Below, in pieces: positions 34,825-43,181 of a stretch of 64,000 nt of DNA (the first letter of the stretch is position 1; each line of letters begins with the position of its first letter). A program made the position numbers and the translations under genes. Below the pieces are notes generated by a model, which did no database searches, had not been told where the DNA came from, and was given only the letters and a program-made list of their open reading frames with translations. The stretch is taken from contig DCXL01000003.1 of NCBI GenBank assembly GCA_002328415.1, positions 211,994 through 275,993 on the forward strand, in the 5' to 3' direction. The DNA is from Micavibrio sp. UBA2137 (GTDB taxonomy: Bacteria > Pseudomonadota > Alphaproteobacteria > Micavibrionales > Micavibrionaceae).

Positions 34825-37506
34825 ATGACGGATAACCCGCCAGATCACTTAGACCCAACAGATATTGAAAGCATCAGCCTCGAAGAGGAGATGAAAAACT
34901 CCTATCTCGATTACGCAATGAGCGTGATTGTGTCGCGGGCATTGCCTGATGTGCGTGATGGGTTAAAGCCTGTGCATCGCCGTATTTTCTATGCGATGCG
35001 TGAAGGTGGATATACCTCTGATAAACCTTACCGTAAGTCTGCTCGTATTGTCGGGGATGTGATGGGTAAATATCACCCCCATGGTGATAGCGCGATTTAT
35101 GACGCACTTGTGCGTATGGCTCAACCGTGGTCGTTACGTCTGCCCATGATTGACGGGCAGGGGAACTTTGGCTCGATGGATGGGGATGCACCTGCGGCCA
35201 TGCGTTATACCGAGGCGCGCCTTGAAAAGGCGGCCGAGGCGTTGCTTGAGGACATTGACAAAGATACGGTTGATTTTCGTCCTAACTATGATGAATCAGA
35301 GAGCGAACCGATTGTTTTGCCTGCACGTATTCCAAATCTGCTTGTGAATGGGGCTGGTGGGATTGCCGTTGGGATGGCAACCAACATTCCACCCCATAAT
35401 CTGGGCGAGGTTGTTGATGCCTGTTTGGCGATGATTGATAACCCAGAAATTACCACAGAAGAAATCATGCAGATTATTCCAGGCCCTGATTTCCCAACGG
35501 GCGGTCAAATTCTGGGTCGTAGTGGTATTTATTCGGCCTACACGACAGGGAATGGCTCGGTTATGATGCGTGCCAAGGCCGATTTTGAGGATATTCGCGA
35601 GAACCGTCAGGCGATTGTGATTAATGAAATTCCCTATCAGGTGAATAAAGGACGTTTACTCGAGCGTTTGGGCGAGGTTGCTCGTGAGAAGATTGTTGAG
35701 GGTATTTCAGGTGTCCGCGATGAATCTGACCGTGATGGTGTGCGTGTTGTTGTTGAACTGAAGCGCGACCAACAGGCTGACGTTGTTTTGAACCAGCTTT
35801 TCAAACACACACCGCTTCAGACATCCTTTGGGTGCAACATGGTGGCGCTTAACCATGGTCGCCCCCAGATGCTTATTCTGGAAGACTTTATCCGCCATTT
35901 CATCAAGTTCCGTCAAGAGGTCATTACCCGCCGTACGGTTTTTGAATTGAATAAGGCACGCGACCGTGCGCATGTTTTGGTTGGTTTGGCCGTTGCCGTT
36001 GCCAACATTGATGATGTGATTGCCGTTATTCGTAATGCGCCAGACCCACAATCAGCGCGCGACCAGCTGATGAACAAAAACTGGCCCGCAAGTGATGTTA
36101 CACCTCTAATTGAGTTGATTGACGACCCTGAACACCCTGTTCAGGAAGGCAATACATACAAACTTTCTGAGGTTCAGGCGCGCGCCATTCTTGATTTACG
36201 TTTGCACCGCTTGACAGGCCTTGAGCGTGACAAGATTGCAGATGATTTGCGTGCCATTACTGACCGTATTTCAGAATTGCTGACAATTTTGGCAAGCAAG
36301 GAGAAGCTTTACGAGGTCATGCGTGAGGAATTGGTTGATGTGAAGGACCGGTTTGCCACACCACGTCGTACCGAACTGGTCGAGGGCGAGTTTGAGGCCG
36401 ATATTGAATCCCTCATTCAGCGCGAGGACATGGTTGTGTCCATTACCAATGATGGTTACGTGAAGCGTACGCCGCTTGACACCTACCGTGCGCAACGCCG
36501 CGGTGGTAAGGGACGCTCGGGGATGAATATGAAGGATGATGATTTCGTCTCTGACTTGTTCGTTGCCTCCACACACACGCCGATCCTGTTCTTTACAAGT
36601 CGCGGTATTGTGCACCATATGAAGGTCTATCAATTGCCACTTGGCTCGCCTCAATCACGCGGGAAGGCTGTGATCAACCTGCTCCCACTTGAAAAGGATG
36701 AAACGGTCAATGTTTATATGCGTCTGCCTGAAGATGAGGCGGTGCGTGATGATCTGGATATCATGTTTGCGACCTCGCATGGTTCTGTACGTCGCAACAA
36801 GCTGTCTGATTTCAAAAATATTCGTTCCAACGGTTTGATTGCCATGAAGCTTGGTGAGGATGAAAATCTGGTTTCCGTGAAGATCTGTAAGCCTGATGAA
36901 GATGTCTTCCTGGCCACACGCATGGGTAAGGCGATCCGCTTTAATGTCGATGATATCCGTGTCTTCTCTGGCCGTACATCAACCGGTGTGCGCGGGATAA
37001 AACTTGGCAAGGGTGATGAGGTGATGACCATGTCCATCCTCAAGCGCGAGGCCGAGGACGAGAAGGGCCAGGCCTTACTCTGTGTCTCTGAAAACGGCTA
37101 TGGAAAACGCACTTACGCCTCTGAATACCGCACCACAGGGCGCGGTGGACAGGGTGTCATCAATATGTCAGTGACCGAGAAAACAGGCGAGGTTGTCTCA
37201 ACCTTCCCCGTGACAGAGGATCATCAGGTGATGTTGGTGACTGATAAAGGGCAGCTTATCCGCACACCCATTAAGAATGTCCGCTTCACAGGGCGTTCGG
37301 CCCAAGGGGTTATTATCTTTAAGGTTGCAGGGGATGAAAAGGTTGTCTCCGTTGCATGGCTTATCGAGGATGATGAAGGTGAAGCCGAAAACGGTGATGA
37401 GGGCGTAATTGAGGCCTCAGATGATGCCGCAGATGCAGATATTGACAGAGCGGATGAAACAGGTGACATTGAGGCTTCAGACGAAGATACAGAAGAGCAG
37501 TCCTAA
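34825..37506 (+). CDS. gyrA: DNA gyrase subunit A
   Basis: 893 residues. The N-terminal breakage-reunion domain has the quinolone pocket HPHGDSAIYD (near residue 85) with Ser and Asp at the positions equal to E. coli 83 and 87, the sensitive type. The active-site Tyr lies in AAMRYTEARL. The C-terminal beta-pinwheel contains the GyrA box QRRGGKG, which separates gyrase from topoisomerase IV. The last 50 residues form an acidic Asp/Glu-rich tail. Gyrase introduces negative supercoils together with GyrB. Confidence 0.98.
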   Translation: MTDNPPDHLDPTDIESISLEEEMKNSYLDYAMSVIVSRALPDVRDGLKPVHRRIFYAMREGGYTSDKPYRKSARIVGDVMGKYHPHGDSAIYDALVRMAQPWSLRLPMIDGQGNFGSMDGDAPAAMRYTEARLEKAAEALLEDIDKDTVDFRPNYDESESEPIVLPARIPNLLVNGAGGIAVGMATNIPPHNLGEVVDACLAMIDNPEITTEEIMQIIPGPDFPTGGQILGRSGIYSAYTTGNGSVMMRAKADFEDIRENRQAIVINEIPYQVNKGRLLERLGEVAREKIVEGISGVRDESDRDGVRVVVELKRDQQADVVLNQLFKHTPLQTSFGCNMVALNHGRPQMLILEDFIRHFIKFRQEVITRRTVFELNKARDRAHVLVGLAVAVANIDDVIAVIRNAPDPQSARDQLMNKNWPASDVTPLIELIDDPEHPVQEGNTYKLSEVQARAILDLRLHRLTGLERDKIADDLRAITDRISELLTILASKEKLYEVMREELVDVKDRFATPRRTELVEGEFEADIESLIQREDMVVSITNDGYVKRTPLDTYRAQRRGGKGRSGMNMKDDDFVSDLFVASTHTPILFFTSRGIVHHMKVYQLPLGSPQSRGKAVINLLPLEKDETVNVYMRLPEDEAVRDDLDIMFATSHGSVRRNKLSDFKNIRSNGLIAMKLGEDENLVSVKICKPDEDVFLATRMGKAIRFNVDDIRVFSGRTSTGVRGIKLGKGDEVMTMSILKREAEDEKGQALLCVSENGYGKRTYASEYRTTGRGGQGVINMSVTEKTGEVVSTFPVTEDHQVMLVTDKGQLIRTPIKNVRFTGRSAQGVIIFKVAGDEKVVSVAWLIEDDEGEAENGDEGVIEASDDAADADIDRADETGDIEASDEDTEEQS

Positions 37507-37524
37507 GCTGCGAGGAGGAATCCG

Positions 37525-37842
37525 ATGTCAAAGAAAACGCTTGATAAGCCAATAGCTAATCACTTAACTGAGTTATGGAACGGTAACAAAACGCTGGCGA
37601 CAACGTTTTGGGGGTATTACGTTCTTATCTGGATTATTATCTCTCTCTTTGGGGCTATGCTGGCGGGGCTAATGGCTGTTCCTGCTCTTATTCTTAATGT
37701 GGCGTGGTCGGCCTTTATGATTGTACCTATCTGGCGTTCGGCCTCAAAATACGAAGGGCCAGAAAGCTTTGCTGTTCTTGCCAAAATCTTTGTAGTCTTA
37801 CTGGCAATTAATGTTCTTATTAGAGTTTCTGCGCTGGTATGA
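37525..37842 (+). CDS. Small membrane protein upstream of coaD
   Basis: 105 residues with three hydrophobic segments (about residues 28-45, 47-66 and 85-104). The function is not recognised. GAGGAGG precedes the ATG. Its stop codon overlaps the coaD start (ATGA), so they are translationally coupled, and it is probably part of a gyrA-coaD transcription unit. Confidence 0.72.
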   Translation: MSKKTLDKPIANHLTELWNGNKTLATTFWGYYVLIWIIISLFGAMLAGLMAVPALILNVAWSAFMIVPIWRSASKYEGPESFAVLAKIFVVLLAINVLIRVSALV

Positions 37843-38354
37843 CATCCCAAATAACACGCACGGGCATTTATCCGGGCACATTCGACCCGATTACCAAGGG
37901 GCATCTGCACATTATTCAGCGTGCCTCCAAGCTTGTTGATCACTTGATTATTGGGATAGCACCCAATACACGCAAGGGCCCACTTTTTTCGCAAGAGGAG
38001 CGTGTAAAGCTAGTCTCCGAGGATATTGCCAACATGCATGTGAAGCATTGCGAGATTGAGGTCGAGGCATTTGACGAGCTTTTAATTCACTATGTGCAAC
38101 GCAAGAAGGCACAATGCATCTTTCGTGGGTTGCGCGCCACGTCCGACTTTGAATACGAATTTCAAATGACAGGCATGAACGCTCAGATGGAGCCAGATAT
38201 TGAAACGGTTTTCCTGATGGCGTCTGATAAATATCAATTTGTCTCTTCATCTTTTATCAAGGAAATCCATGCGCTGGATGGTGATATTTCGAAATTTGTG
38301 ACGCCCGCTGTTTTATCGGCGCTGGAACACAAAAAAAATCAGCGAAAATCTTAA
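37839..38354 (+). CDS. coaD: Phosphopantetheine adenylyltransferase
   Basis: 171 residues. The nucleotidyltransferase motif is GTFDPITKGHLHII (the T/HxGH motif) and the C-terminal ISSSFIKEI-type block is VSSSFIKEIHALDGD. It transfers AMP to 4'-phosphopantetheine to give dephospho-CoA, the fourth step of coenzyme A synthesis. It overlaps the preceding small membrane gene by 4 bases. Confidence 0.96.
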   Translation: MTSQITRTGIYPGTFDPITKGHLHIIQRASKLVDHLIIGIAPNTRKGPLFSQEERVKLVSEDIANMHVKHCEIEVEAFDELLIHYVQRKKAQCIFRGLRATSDFEYEFQMTGMNAQMEPDIETVFLMASDKYQFVSSSFIKEIHALDGDISKFVTPAVLSALEHKKNQRKS

Positions 38355-38429
38355 TCAACACTTGACGATAGCGCGCAAAATCCATATGACTGTTGCGGTC
38401 TGTTCTTCAGGGACAGGCACACATCATAC

Positions 38430-38505
38430 GACCGCGTAGCTCAGCTGGTAGAGCAACTGACTTTTAATCAGTAGGTCCAGGGTTCGAATCCCTGCGCGGT
38501 CACCA
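38430..38505 (+). tRNA. tRNA-Lys (anticodon TTT)
   Basis: The 76-nt gene starts GACCGCG and ends GCGGTCACCA. The acceptor stem GACCGCG pairs with CGCGGTC. The anticodon stem ACTGA/TCAGT holds loop CTTTTAA, giving anticodon TTT. The D-loop GCTCAGCTGGTAGAGC and T-loop TTCGAATC are canonical. A tyrosine integrase follows, so this tRNA is the likely attachment site of the second island. Confidence 0.97.
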
Positions 38506-38712
38506 TTTTTTTCAATTACTTAGCTTTAATTTTGGTTCAATTTCTTTAGAGATTTCTGGCTCATGGGACACTTATGGGACAGTTGATTTCTAAAATAGCT
38601 TTTGGATAAGCTGGAATACAACAGAACACGTTCTTTAATCTCAAATTAACTTATTGTTTTAACTGTGTTTTTACCAGTTAATGATAATATTAATATTAAG
38701 AAAGGAGCGTTC

Positions 38713-39807
38713 ATGGCCGTCATTGAAGAAAGAGAAAATAAATCTGGAGGAAGATCTTACCGTGTAAAAATCCGCATGAAAGGTTATCCAGTTCAAACAG
38801 CTACATTTCAAAGAAAGACCGATGCAAAGCATTGGGCACAGAACACTGAAAGTGCAATTCGTGAGGGGCGATATTTTACTCATACAGTATCAAAACAAAA
38901 ATTATTTGGGGAATTTATCGATCGCTATATCGAGGAAATTTTGCCCCTGAAGCCAAAATCCCAATACGACCAAACAATTCAACTGAAGTATTGGAGACGT
39001 GCTATGGGCCACATGCGAATGGAAGAAGTGACAACATCGGTAGTTCATACTGTGCGAAACAGACTTTTGGAAGGAAAGACGCCGCGAGGACGAGGACGTA
39101 GCAACGCAACAATCAACCGTTATATGGCAGCATTAAGCCACGCTTACACAGTTGCAATCAATGAATGGGAGTGGGCGCAAGATAATCCGTGTAAGAGAAT
39201 ATCAAGATTGCCAGAAAGTAAAGGAAGAACACGATACCTTAACGATGTCGAACGTGAACGGCTTCTTGATGCTTGTAAGGCAAGTGAGAACAAATATCTA
39301 CACACCATAGTAGTTATGGCATTAAGTACGGGTGCACGGCGTAACGAGATAGTATGGCTTAAGTGGGATGACGTGCATTTTGAGCGGCAAGTTCTGATTT
39401 TGACAGATACTAAAAACAGGGAATCGCGAACTGTGCCTATACAAAGTTATGCGCTCATGCTCTTGCAGAAACGTTACAAAAATCGAAAAAAAGGACAAAG
39501 ATACGTTTTTCCAAGTCATGTTAAGCTCGATAAGCCAATAGATATTGAGAAGGCATGGCAAACAGCTCTTAGAAGAGCGCAAATTAATGACTTTAGATTT
39601 CATGACCTACGTCATACTGCGGCGTCTTACATGGCTATGAATGGGGCTAGTCTTAAAGAAATTGGTGATATTCTGGGCCATAAAACAGTGCAGATGACTC
39701 AAAGATATGCACATCTATGTGAGGCACATACAAAGCAGATTGTAGCCGCAATGAACAACAAATTTTTTGCCTGTGAAATTAGAGAAGAGAGCAGATATAA
39801 AATTTAA
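38713..39807 (+). CDS. Tyrosine-type site-specific integrase of the tRNA-Lys island
   Basis: 364 residues from the ATG at 38713, preceded by AAAGGAG. The N-terminal part (SYRVKIRMKGYPVQTATF) is an arm-type binding domain, then a core-binding region. The catalytic residues are visible: STGARRNEIVWLKW (Arg), HDLRHTAASYM (His-x-x-Arg), ILGHKTVQMTQRYAHL (His and nucleophile Tyr). It lies 207 bases after tRNA-Lys on the same strand, the typical arrangement for an integrated element. The matching right-hand repeat was not found in the window. Confidence 0.94.
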   Translation: MAVIEERENKSGGRSYRVKIRMKGYPVQTATFQRKTDAKHWAQNTESAIREGRYFTHTVSKQKLFGEFIDRYIEEILPLKPKSQYDQTIQLKYWRRAMGHMRMEEVTTSVVHTVRNRLLEGKTPRGRGRSNATINRYMAALSHAYTVAINEWEWAQDNPCKRISRLPESKGRTRYLNDVERERLLDACKASENKYLHTIVVMALSTGARRNEIVWLKWDDVHFERQVLILTDTKNRESRTVPIQSYALMLLQKRYKNRKKGQRYVFPSHVKLDKPIDIEKAWQTALRRAQINDFRFHDLRHTAASYMAMNGASLKEIGDILGHKTVQMTQRYAHLCEAHTKQIVAAMNNKFFACEIREESRYKI

Positions 39808-39842
39808 TTATAGGCTTCTGAACGAGAAAAAGTGCATTGATT

Positions 39843-39904
39843 TACGCTTTTTTTGCCTAAGATTCTTTAAAATATAATAAATCAATTTTAGTGTTTTTTA
39901 TGAA
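39843..39904 (+). repeat. Imperfect direct repeat, copy A
   Basis: Copy A shares with copy B (39931-39994) the pattern CG-T-run, then a TTCTTTAAAATAT core, then AATTAA/AATTTTA and AG-T-run-ATGAA/ATCAA. The copies are spaced 88 bases. They lie between the integrase and the excisionase-like gene and could be accessory or arm-type recombination sites. Confidence 0.4.
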
Positions 39905-39930
39905 CTAAGTATTTGTATTTGCTAAATACA

Positions 39931-39994
39931 GGTCGTTTTTTCCGCTCAAAATTCTTTAAAATATGAAAAATTAAAACACAGTCTTTTTTATCAA
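39931..39994 (+). repeat. Imperfect direct repeat, copy B
   Basis: The second copy of the repeat at 39843-39904. The segment ATTCTTTAAAATAT is identical or nearly so in both copies; flanks differ by a few bases and a short insertion. Confidence 0.4.
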
Positions 39995-40118
39995 TGATAT
40001 CAATTACTTAATTTGATTATGTTCAATTTATGTGATATTCTAAACCGGTAATGTAGGTGGAGCATTAAACAAACATGGAATCTGGATTGAGGGCAGATAT
40101 AAAATTAGGAGATTATTT

Positions 40119-40418
40119 ATGTCTTTATATACAGTTAAACAAATGGCAATGCGATACCCCGCTTTTACGGAAGATGCTTTTAGGAAGATTATCTTTAATA
40201 GACACAAGAATGGGTTTTACGAGTGTATTATTAGAGTGCCTGGGTCTACACGCATCCTCATCTGTGAAATGTCATTTTTAAAATGGTTGCGCATATATAA
40301 TGAAGGTTTAGATGAATGTACGTCCACAAACGGAAATGAAGCTAAACCTGATAAATCTAAAACTTATAATCGCCCTAATTATGAGGCGTTTTTAAATATT
40401 GAGGACCAAGGGATTTAG
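40119..40418 (+). CDS. Excisionase-like DNA-binding protein
   Basis: 99 residues. The N-terminal part (YTVKQMAMRYPAFTEDAFRKIIF, then a beta-hairpin-like NGFYECIIRVPG) has the shape of a winged helix of the AlpA/excisionase type, followed by a hydrophilic tail. GGAGA lies upstream of the ATG. Its position just downstream of the integrase supports a recombination directionality role, which is inferred. Confidence 0.6.
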   Translation: MSLYTVKQMAMRYPAFTEDAFRKIIFNRHKNGFYECIIRVPGSTRILICEMSFLKWLRIYNEGLDECTSTNGNEAKPDKSKTYNRPNYEAFLNIEDQGI

Positions 40419-40440
40419 AGAGCTTAGAGAGGTGGTTTGT

Positions 40441-40737
40441 ATGTTTGGTTTAACTAAAAGAAGAGCGATCAAAAATAGAGAAGAATTAATCACAAAAAAT
40501 GAACATGTGACCTCTCCAGTCACGCAAAACAAGGTTGTTCGTAAAGCCTTCACAATGATGGAAGACAACATAAAAGAGCTTAAATTAAGCACTAGAAGCT
40601 GTGAAGATATGGAACGTGATGGTTCTCGGATAACTCATAGCGAAATTATGCGAACGGCTTTAAGGGCTTTTTGCGAACTTTCCTATGAGGAACAATACGA
40701 AAAAGTTAAGCAAAATCAGTATTCAGAAGGAAAATAG
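40441..40737 (+). CDS. Uncharacterised small protein
   Basis: 98 residues starting at MFGLTKRRA; an earlier in-frame start at 40399 would overlap the previous gene. The peptide is highly charged, with a Lys/Arg-rich N-terminus and a ribbon-helix-helix-like C-terminal stretch (ITHSEIMRTALRAFCELS). No family was recognised. GAGAGG lies upstream. It is followed at once by a terminator and is probably the end of a short two-gene unit with the excisionase-like gene. Confidence 0.55.
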   Translation: MFGLTKRRAIKNREELITKNEHVTSPVTQNKVVRKAFTMMEDNIKELKLSTRSCEDMERDGSRITHSEIMRTALRAFCELSYEEQYEKVKQNQYSEGK

Positions 40738-40740
40738 AGA

Positions 40741-40767
40741 AGGGGGCTTTAGCCCCCCTTTTTTTTT
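40741..40767 (+). terminator. Rho-independent terminator
   Basis: AGGGGGCT (40741-40748) pairs with AGCCCCCT (about 40751-40758) over a 2-base loop (probably four in practice), followed by nine T residues. Confidence 0.88.
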
Positions 40768-41008
40768 AAAAATGACCTATGATCCATTTATATGTGTCAT
40801 AGTAAATTTTGGCTTCGACCGCCATTACAAGCCACATAGGAAGATTAAAACACGCAATATCTATGATAGCGTGGAAAAGTCTCCATTTAATAAGTCTATA
40901 AAGAGCGATATGAGGGCGCTTAATAGCATTAAGCGCTTTTTCTTTGAAGTTGTTCGCAAATCTCTTTTTGTTACGCTCTAGCGAGATATTTTCAAGTTTT
41001 TCCGACAA
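40766..41008 (-). CDS. Small membrane-type protein (TTG start)
   Basis: 80 residues from a TTG at 41006-41008, which is preceded by AAGGAG at a good distance; no ATG is available nearby. The protein has a basic N-terminal half and one hydrophobic stretch (ACFNLPMWLVMAVEAKIYYD). No family is recognised. Antisense reading frames on the plus strand over the same bases look like shadows. Confidence 0.45.
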   Translation of the reverse strand: MSEKLENISLERNKKRFANNFKEKALNAIKRPHIALYRLIKWRLFHAIIDIACFNLPMWLVMAVEAKIYYDTYKWIIGHF

Positions 41009-41011
41009 ATT

Positions 41012-41064
41012 GAACTCCTTAAACGAAAACGGCTTCGAGCGTTTGCTCTGAAGCCGAGGAGTTC
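41012..41064 (-). promoter_or_regulatory. Nested hairpin covering the ribosome binding site of the TTG gene
   Basis: GAACTCCT (41012-41019) is complementary to AGGAGTTC (41057-41064). Inside it, CGGCTTC (41030-41036) pairs with GAAGCCG (41050-41056), and GAGC (41037-41040) with GCTC (41045-41048). On the minus strand the AAGGAGTTC that serves as ribosome binding site of the gene starting at 41008 is one arm, so the structure would hide it. Regulation is inferred. Confidence 0.4.
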
Positions 41065-41183
41065 GTAACCGTCTTGCGAGCGGTGCAGCGTATTCCAGCT
41101 TTCACCGTGTTGTATTCCGCCACCTCCTCGACAAGCGAGAAAGCAGCATCATTTTTACGGCCTGATGCAAATTGACCGCGCAA
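41019..41183 (-). CDS. Possible 54-residue ORF or gene remnant
   Basis: The frame between stop codons at 41199-41201 and 41019-41021 is open for 59 codons; the first plausible start is a TTG at 41181-41183. The encoded peptide (QFASGRKNDAAFSLVEEVAEY, then RCTARKTVTNSSASEQTLEA) has normal amino-acid composition and is much more GC-rich than its neighbours. No ribosome binding site is seen. It could be the 3' end of a truncated gene, and its stop codon abuts the ribosome binding site of the next small gene. Confidence 0.25.
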   Translation of the reverse strand: MRGQFASGRKNDAAFSLVEEVAEYNTVKAGIRCTARKTVTNSSASEQTLEAVFV

Positions 41184-41452
41184 GGAGGTTACGACACCTC
41201 AAGCTTTAACTAAGCTCAATAAAACAGTAGTGAATTACTGGAATCTGGTCAATTAGAAGTTTCTTTTAATTAAATTTTAAGTGAAACAGACTTGTGGTTT
41301 ACAACCAAATAAATGCAAATCAAAAATCCGAAGAAAGCAATAGCAAGCAGGGTTTGCTTCCGCTAACTTTTCGAGTGATAAGATTGATTGTGTAAACTAT
41401 GCCCATGTAACTTAATAGACTTTTAAAGCGAATTGTGTATTATGGAGTGGCA
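41184..41452. other. Non-coding interval before the copper genes
   Basis: No gene is seen here. The right part is AT-rich and probably carries the promoter of the metal-resistance operon that begins at 41453. No MerR-type dyad was recognised. Confidence 0.3.
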
Positions 41453-41830
41453 ATGAGAAAAATAACGCTCACATTTATGACTTTTTTGGCTGTTTTACCA
41501 TCCTTGATGTGTTTTATGGCCTTTTGTCCTATGCAAGCAGCACAAGCAAGTGAGCCTGTTCCATGTCATGAACAAGCTGAACAAAGTGATGAGAATGGCG
41601 TTATGCTCATGTCTGATTGCATGGGCATTGATGTTTTCGCCCAACATAATACCAACGATTTTCAGCCAGAATTACAGATTGATACATTAGACTTTGCATG
41701 GGTTAATATTACTGAAAACCATATTTTAGAACCTTCTGCTGTTAATGGAATTCGTGGCCCCCCAACTGGACTTGAGACTCGGAGTCCGTCCAAGCCGCTT
41801 TATCTCACTACTCAACGCTTCCGTATCTAA
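41453..41830 (+). CDS. Small exported protein at the head of the copper operon
   Basis: About 125 residues from the ATG at 41453. A hydrophobic signal segment (MRKITLTFMTFLAVLPSLMCF, then a QAAQAS site) is followed by a mature part with Cys and Met residues (VPCHEQAEQ, MLMSDCMG). The C-terminal RSPSKPLYLTTQRFRI ending is common in DUF2946-type proteins that precede RND metal pump genes. A periplasmic metal-binding role is inferred. Confidence 0.6.
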   Translation: MRKITLTFMTFLAVLPSLMCFMAFCPMQAAQASEPVPCHEQAEQSDENGVMLMSDCMGIDVFAQHNTNDFQPELQIDTLDFAWVNITENHILEPSAVNGIRGPPTGLETRSPSKPLYLTTQRFRI

Positions 41831-41854
41831 TTACTGATCTCTTTTAAAGTGTCT

Positions 41855-41870
41855 GTCATATTCATATGAC
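41855..41870 (+). promoter_or_regulatory. Short inverted repeat between the leader gene and the cusC-like gene
   Basis: GTCATAT (41855-41861) and ATATGAC (41864-41870) form a 7-bp inverted repeat. It may be a weak mRNA processing or attenuation hairpin. Confidence 0.3.
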
Positions 41871-41924
41871 GGGCATAAAGCGCGTCTTTATGTGCTTTCG
41901 CAAAAGAAATAAGGAGATCAGATT

Positions 41925-43181
41925 ATGCGACCATTTAGAATATTTTTAACAACAACAGCAGTGATAGCGACCTTTGCTTTCCATGCTCCCGCGTTTGCAG
42001 AAACTTTTGAAAAGTATTTGGAGCGTTTAAGCGAACATCCTCAGATTGAGAGTATTCTTGCAGGTAGTGAAGCTCTAAAATTTCAGGCTAAAGGGGAGCT
42101 AGGATTGCCTGATCCTGAAGTGATGATAGGTGTTGATAATGTTCCAATTTCTGATCCTGCTTTTGATCGATTTTTGCCAACTTCTAAGGTTATAGGCTTT
42201 TCACAAGCAATTCCTAATCCTGTCGCTCGTGGTGCCAAATCAGAACGATTTGAGCAGATGTCGGAAAAGCAATCCCTGATAGCTGATTACACTGAATCCA
42301 GATTGCGCTTTATGCTTATTTCTAAACTGGCAGAGTATGAGAGCGTTAAGACACAAACGAAGCTTATAAAAAGACAGCTTGGCCATTACAGAGAGCTTGA
42401 AAATACCTTTAAAGGGCAGATTGAATCTGGCCAGTCTGTTTATCAACGCTTCTCAGAAGTAGATGTGGAACGTGCTGAAGCTGAAAGAAAATTAAATGAT
42501 CTTGAAGCTAGAAAGGACAGCATAGAAGCTGAGTTTGTTCGCCTTGTAAGTAATGTTCCTGACATTGATTTGCCTGAAATCCCAGATTTAGAATGGGCAG
42601 AAAATGCACGTGTTTTATATCCTGTTCTCATTGCAAGCGAAGACATCGATATTGCTAAAAAAGATGTTGGAATTGCAGATGCCGCTTTCTTACCGAATTT
42701 TGGCGTGAGCGCAATTTACAAGCAGCGTGAAGATGGGGAGCGGGGCAGTTTTTCCGGTGATGATTGGTTTTCAATACAAGCTAAAATGAGCATTCCACTA
42801 TGGGCTGAGAGCAATCAAAAGCCTAAAAGACAAGCAGCAATTGAAAGAGAAAATAGCGCGAAATTTGCTTATGACGATGTTCGGCGCCAGTGGGAACAAA
42901 TTATGAGATCTCTAAAAAGCAATCGTGATGCAGCCTCTAAAAATGTCAAAGTTCTTCAAGACAAAGATTGGGCGATGAAAAAGAAGATTGATGCGGCTCA
43001 ACGTAATTATGAAGCGGGGACTGATAATCTTGATGCTGTTTTGTTTGCCAAAATTGACCGCCTGAATATTCAATCCCAGCTTGCTGAGGTGAAGGCGTCT
43101 CATATATCGCGATCAGCTGAATTCAATTCAAACATTATTGATGCTTATACAAATAACACTTCAGAGGAGATGTCAGAATGA
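41925..43181 (+). CDS. TolC-family outer membrane protein of a copper/silver pump (CusC-like)
   Basis: 418 residues. Signal peptide MRPFRIFLTTTAVIATFAF, with an AFAE cleavage site. The mature protein has two long helical repeats with the TolC/OEP pattern (GLPDPEVMIGVDNVP near residue 60, then PNFGVSAIYKQRED and SQLAEVKASHISRSAEFN). It is the outer-membrane channel of the RND pump encoded downstream, and the stop codon overlaps the adaptor start codon (ATGA). Confidence 0.87.
   Translation: MRPFRIFLTTTAVIATFAFHAPAFAETFEKYLERLSEHPQIESILAGSEALKFQAKGELGLPDPEVMIGVDNVPISDPAFDRFLPTSKVIGFSQAIPNPVARGAKSERFEQMSEKQSLIADYTESRLRFMLISKLAEYESVKTQTKLIKRQLGHYRELENTFKGQIESGQSVYQRFSEVDVERAEAERKLNDLEARKDSIEAEFVRLVSNVPDIDLPEIPDLEWAENARVLYPVLIASEDIDIAKKDVGIADAAFLPNFGVSAIYKQREDGERGSFSGDDWFSIQAKMSIPLWAESNQKPKRQAAIERENSAKFAYDDVRRQWEQIMRSLKSNRDAASKNVKVLQDKDWAMKKKIDAAQRNYEAGTDNLDAVLFAKIDRLNIQSQLAEVKASHISRSAEFNSNIIDAYTNNTSEEMSE

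Larger units (their letters stand above)
39808..40118. other. Non-coding interval between integrase and excisionase-like gene
   Basis: The 311-base, very AT-rich gap holds the two degenerate direct repeats and no gene. An AGGAGA ribosome binding site at its right end serves the next gene. It may hold integrase and excisionase binding sites. Confidence 0.4.

Noticed and set aside
40685..40981. A 98-codon plus-strand ORF across a terminator
   Set aside because: It spans the terminator at 40741-40767 and is antisense to the TTG-start gene, which has a good ribosome binding site.
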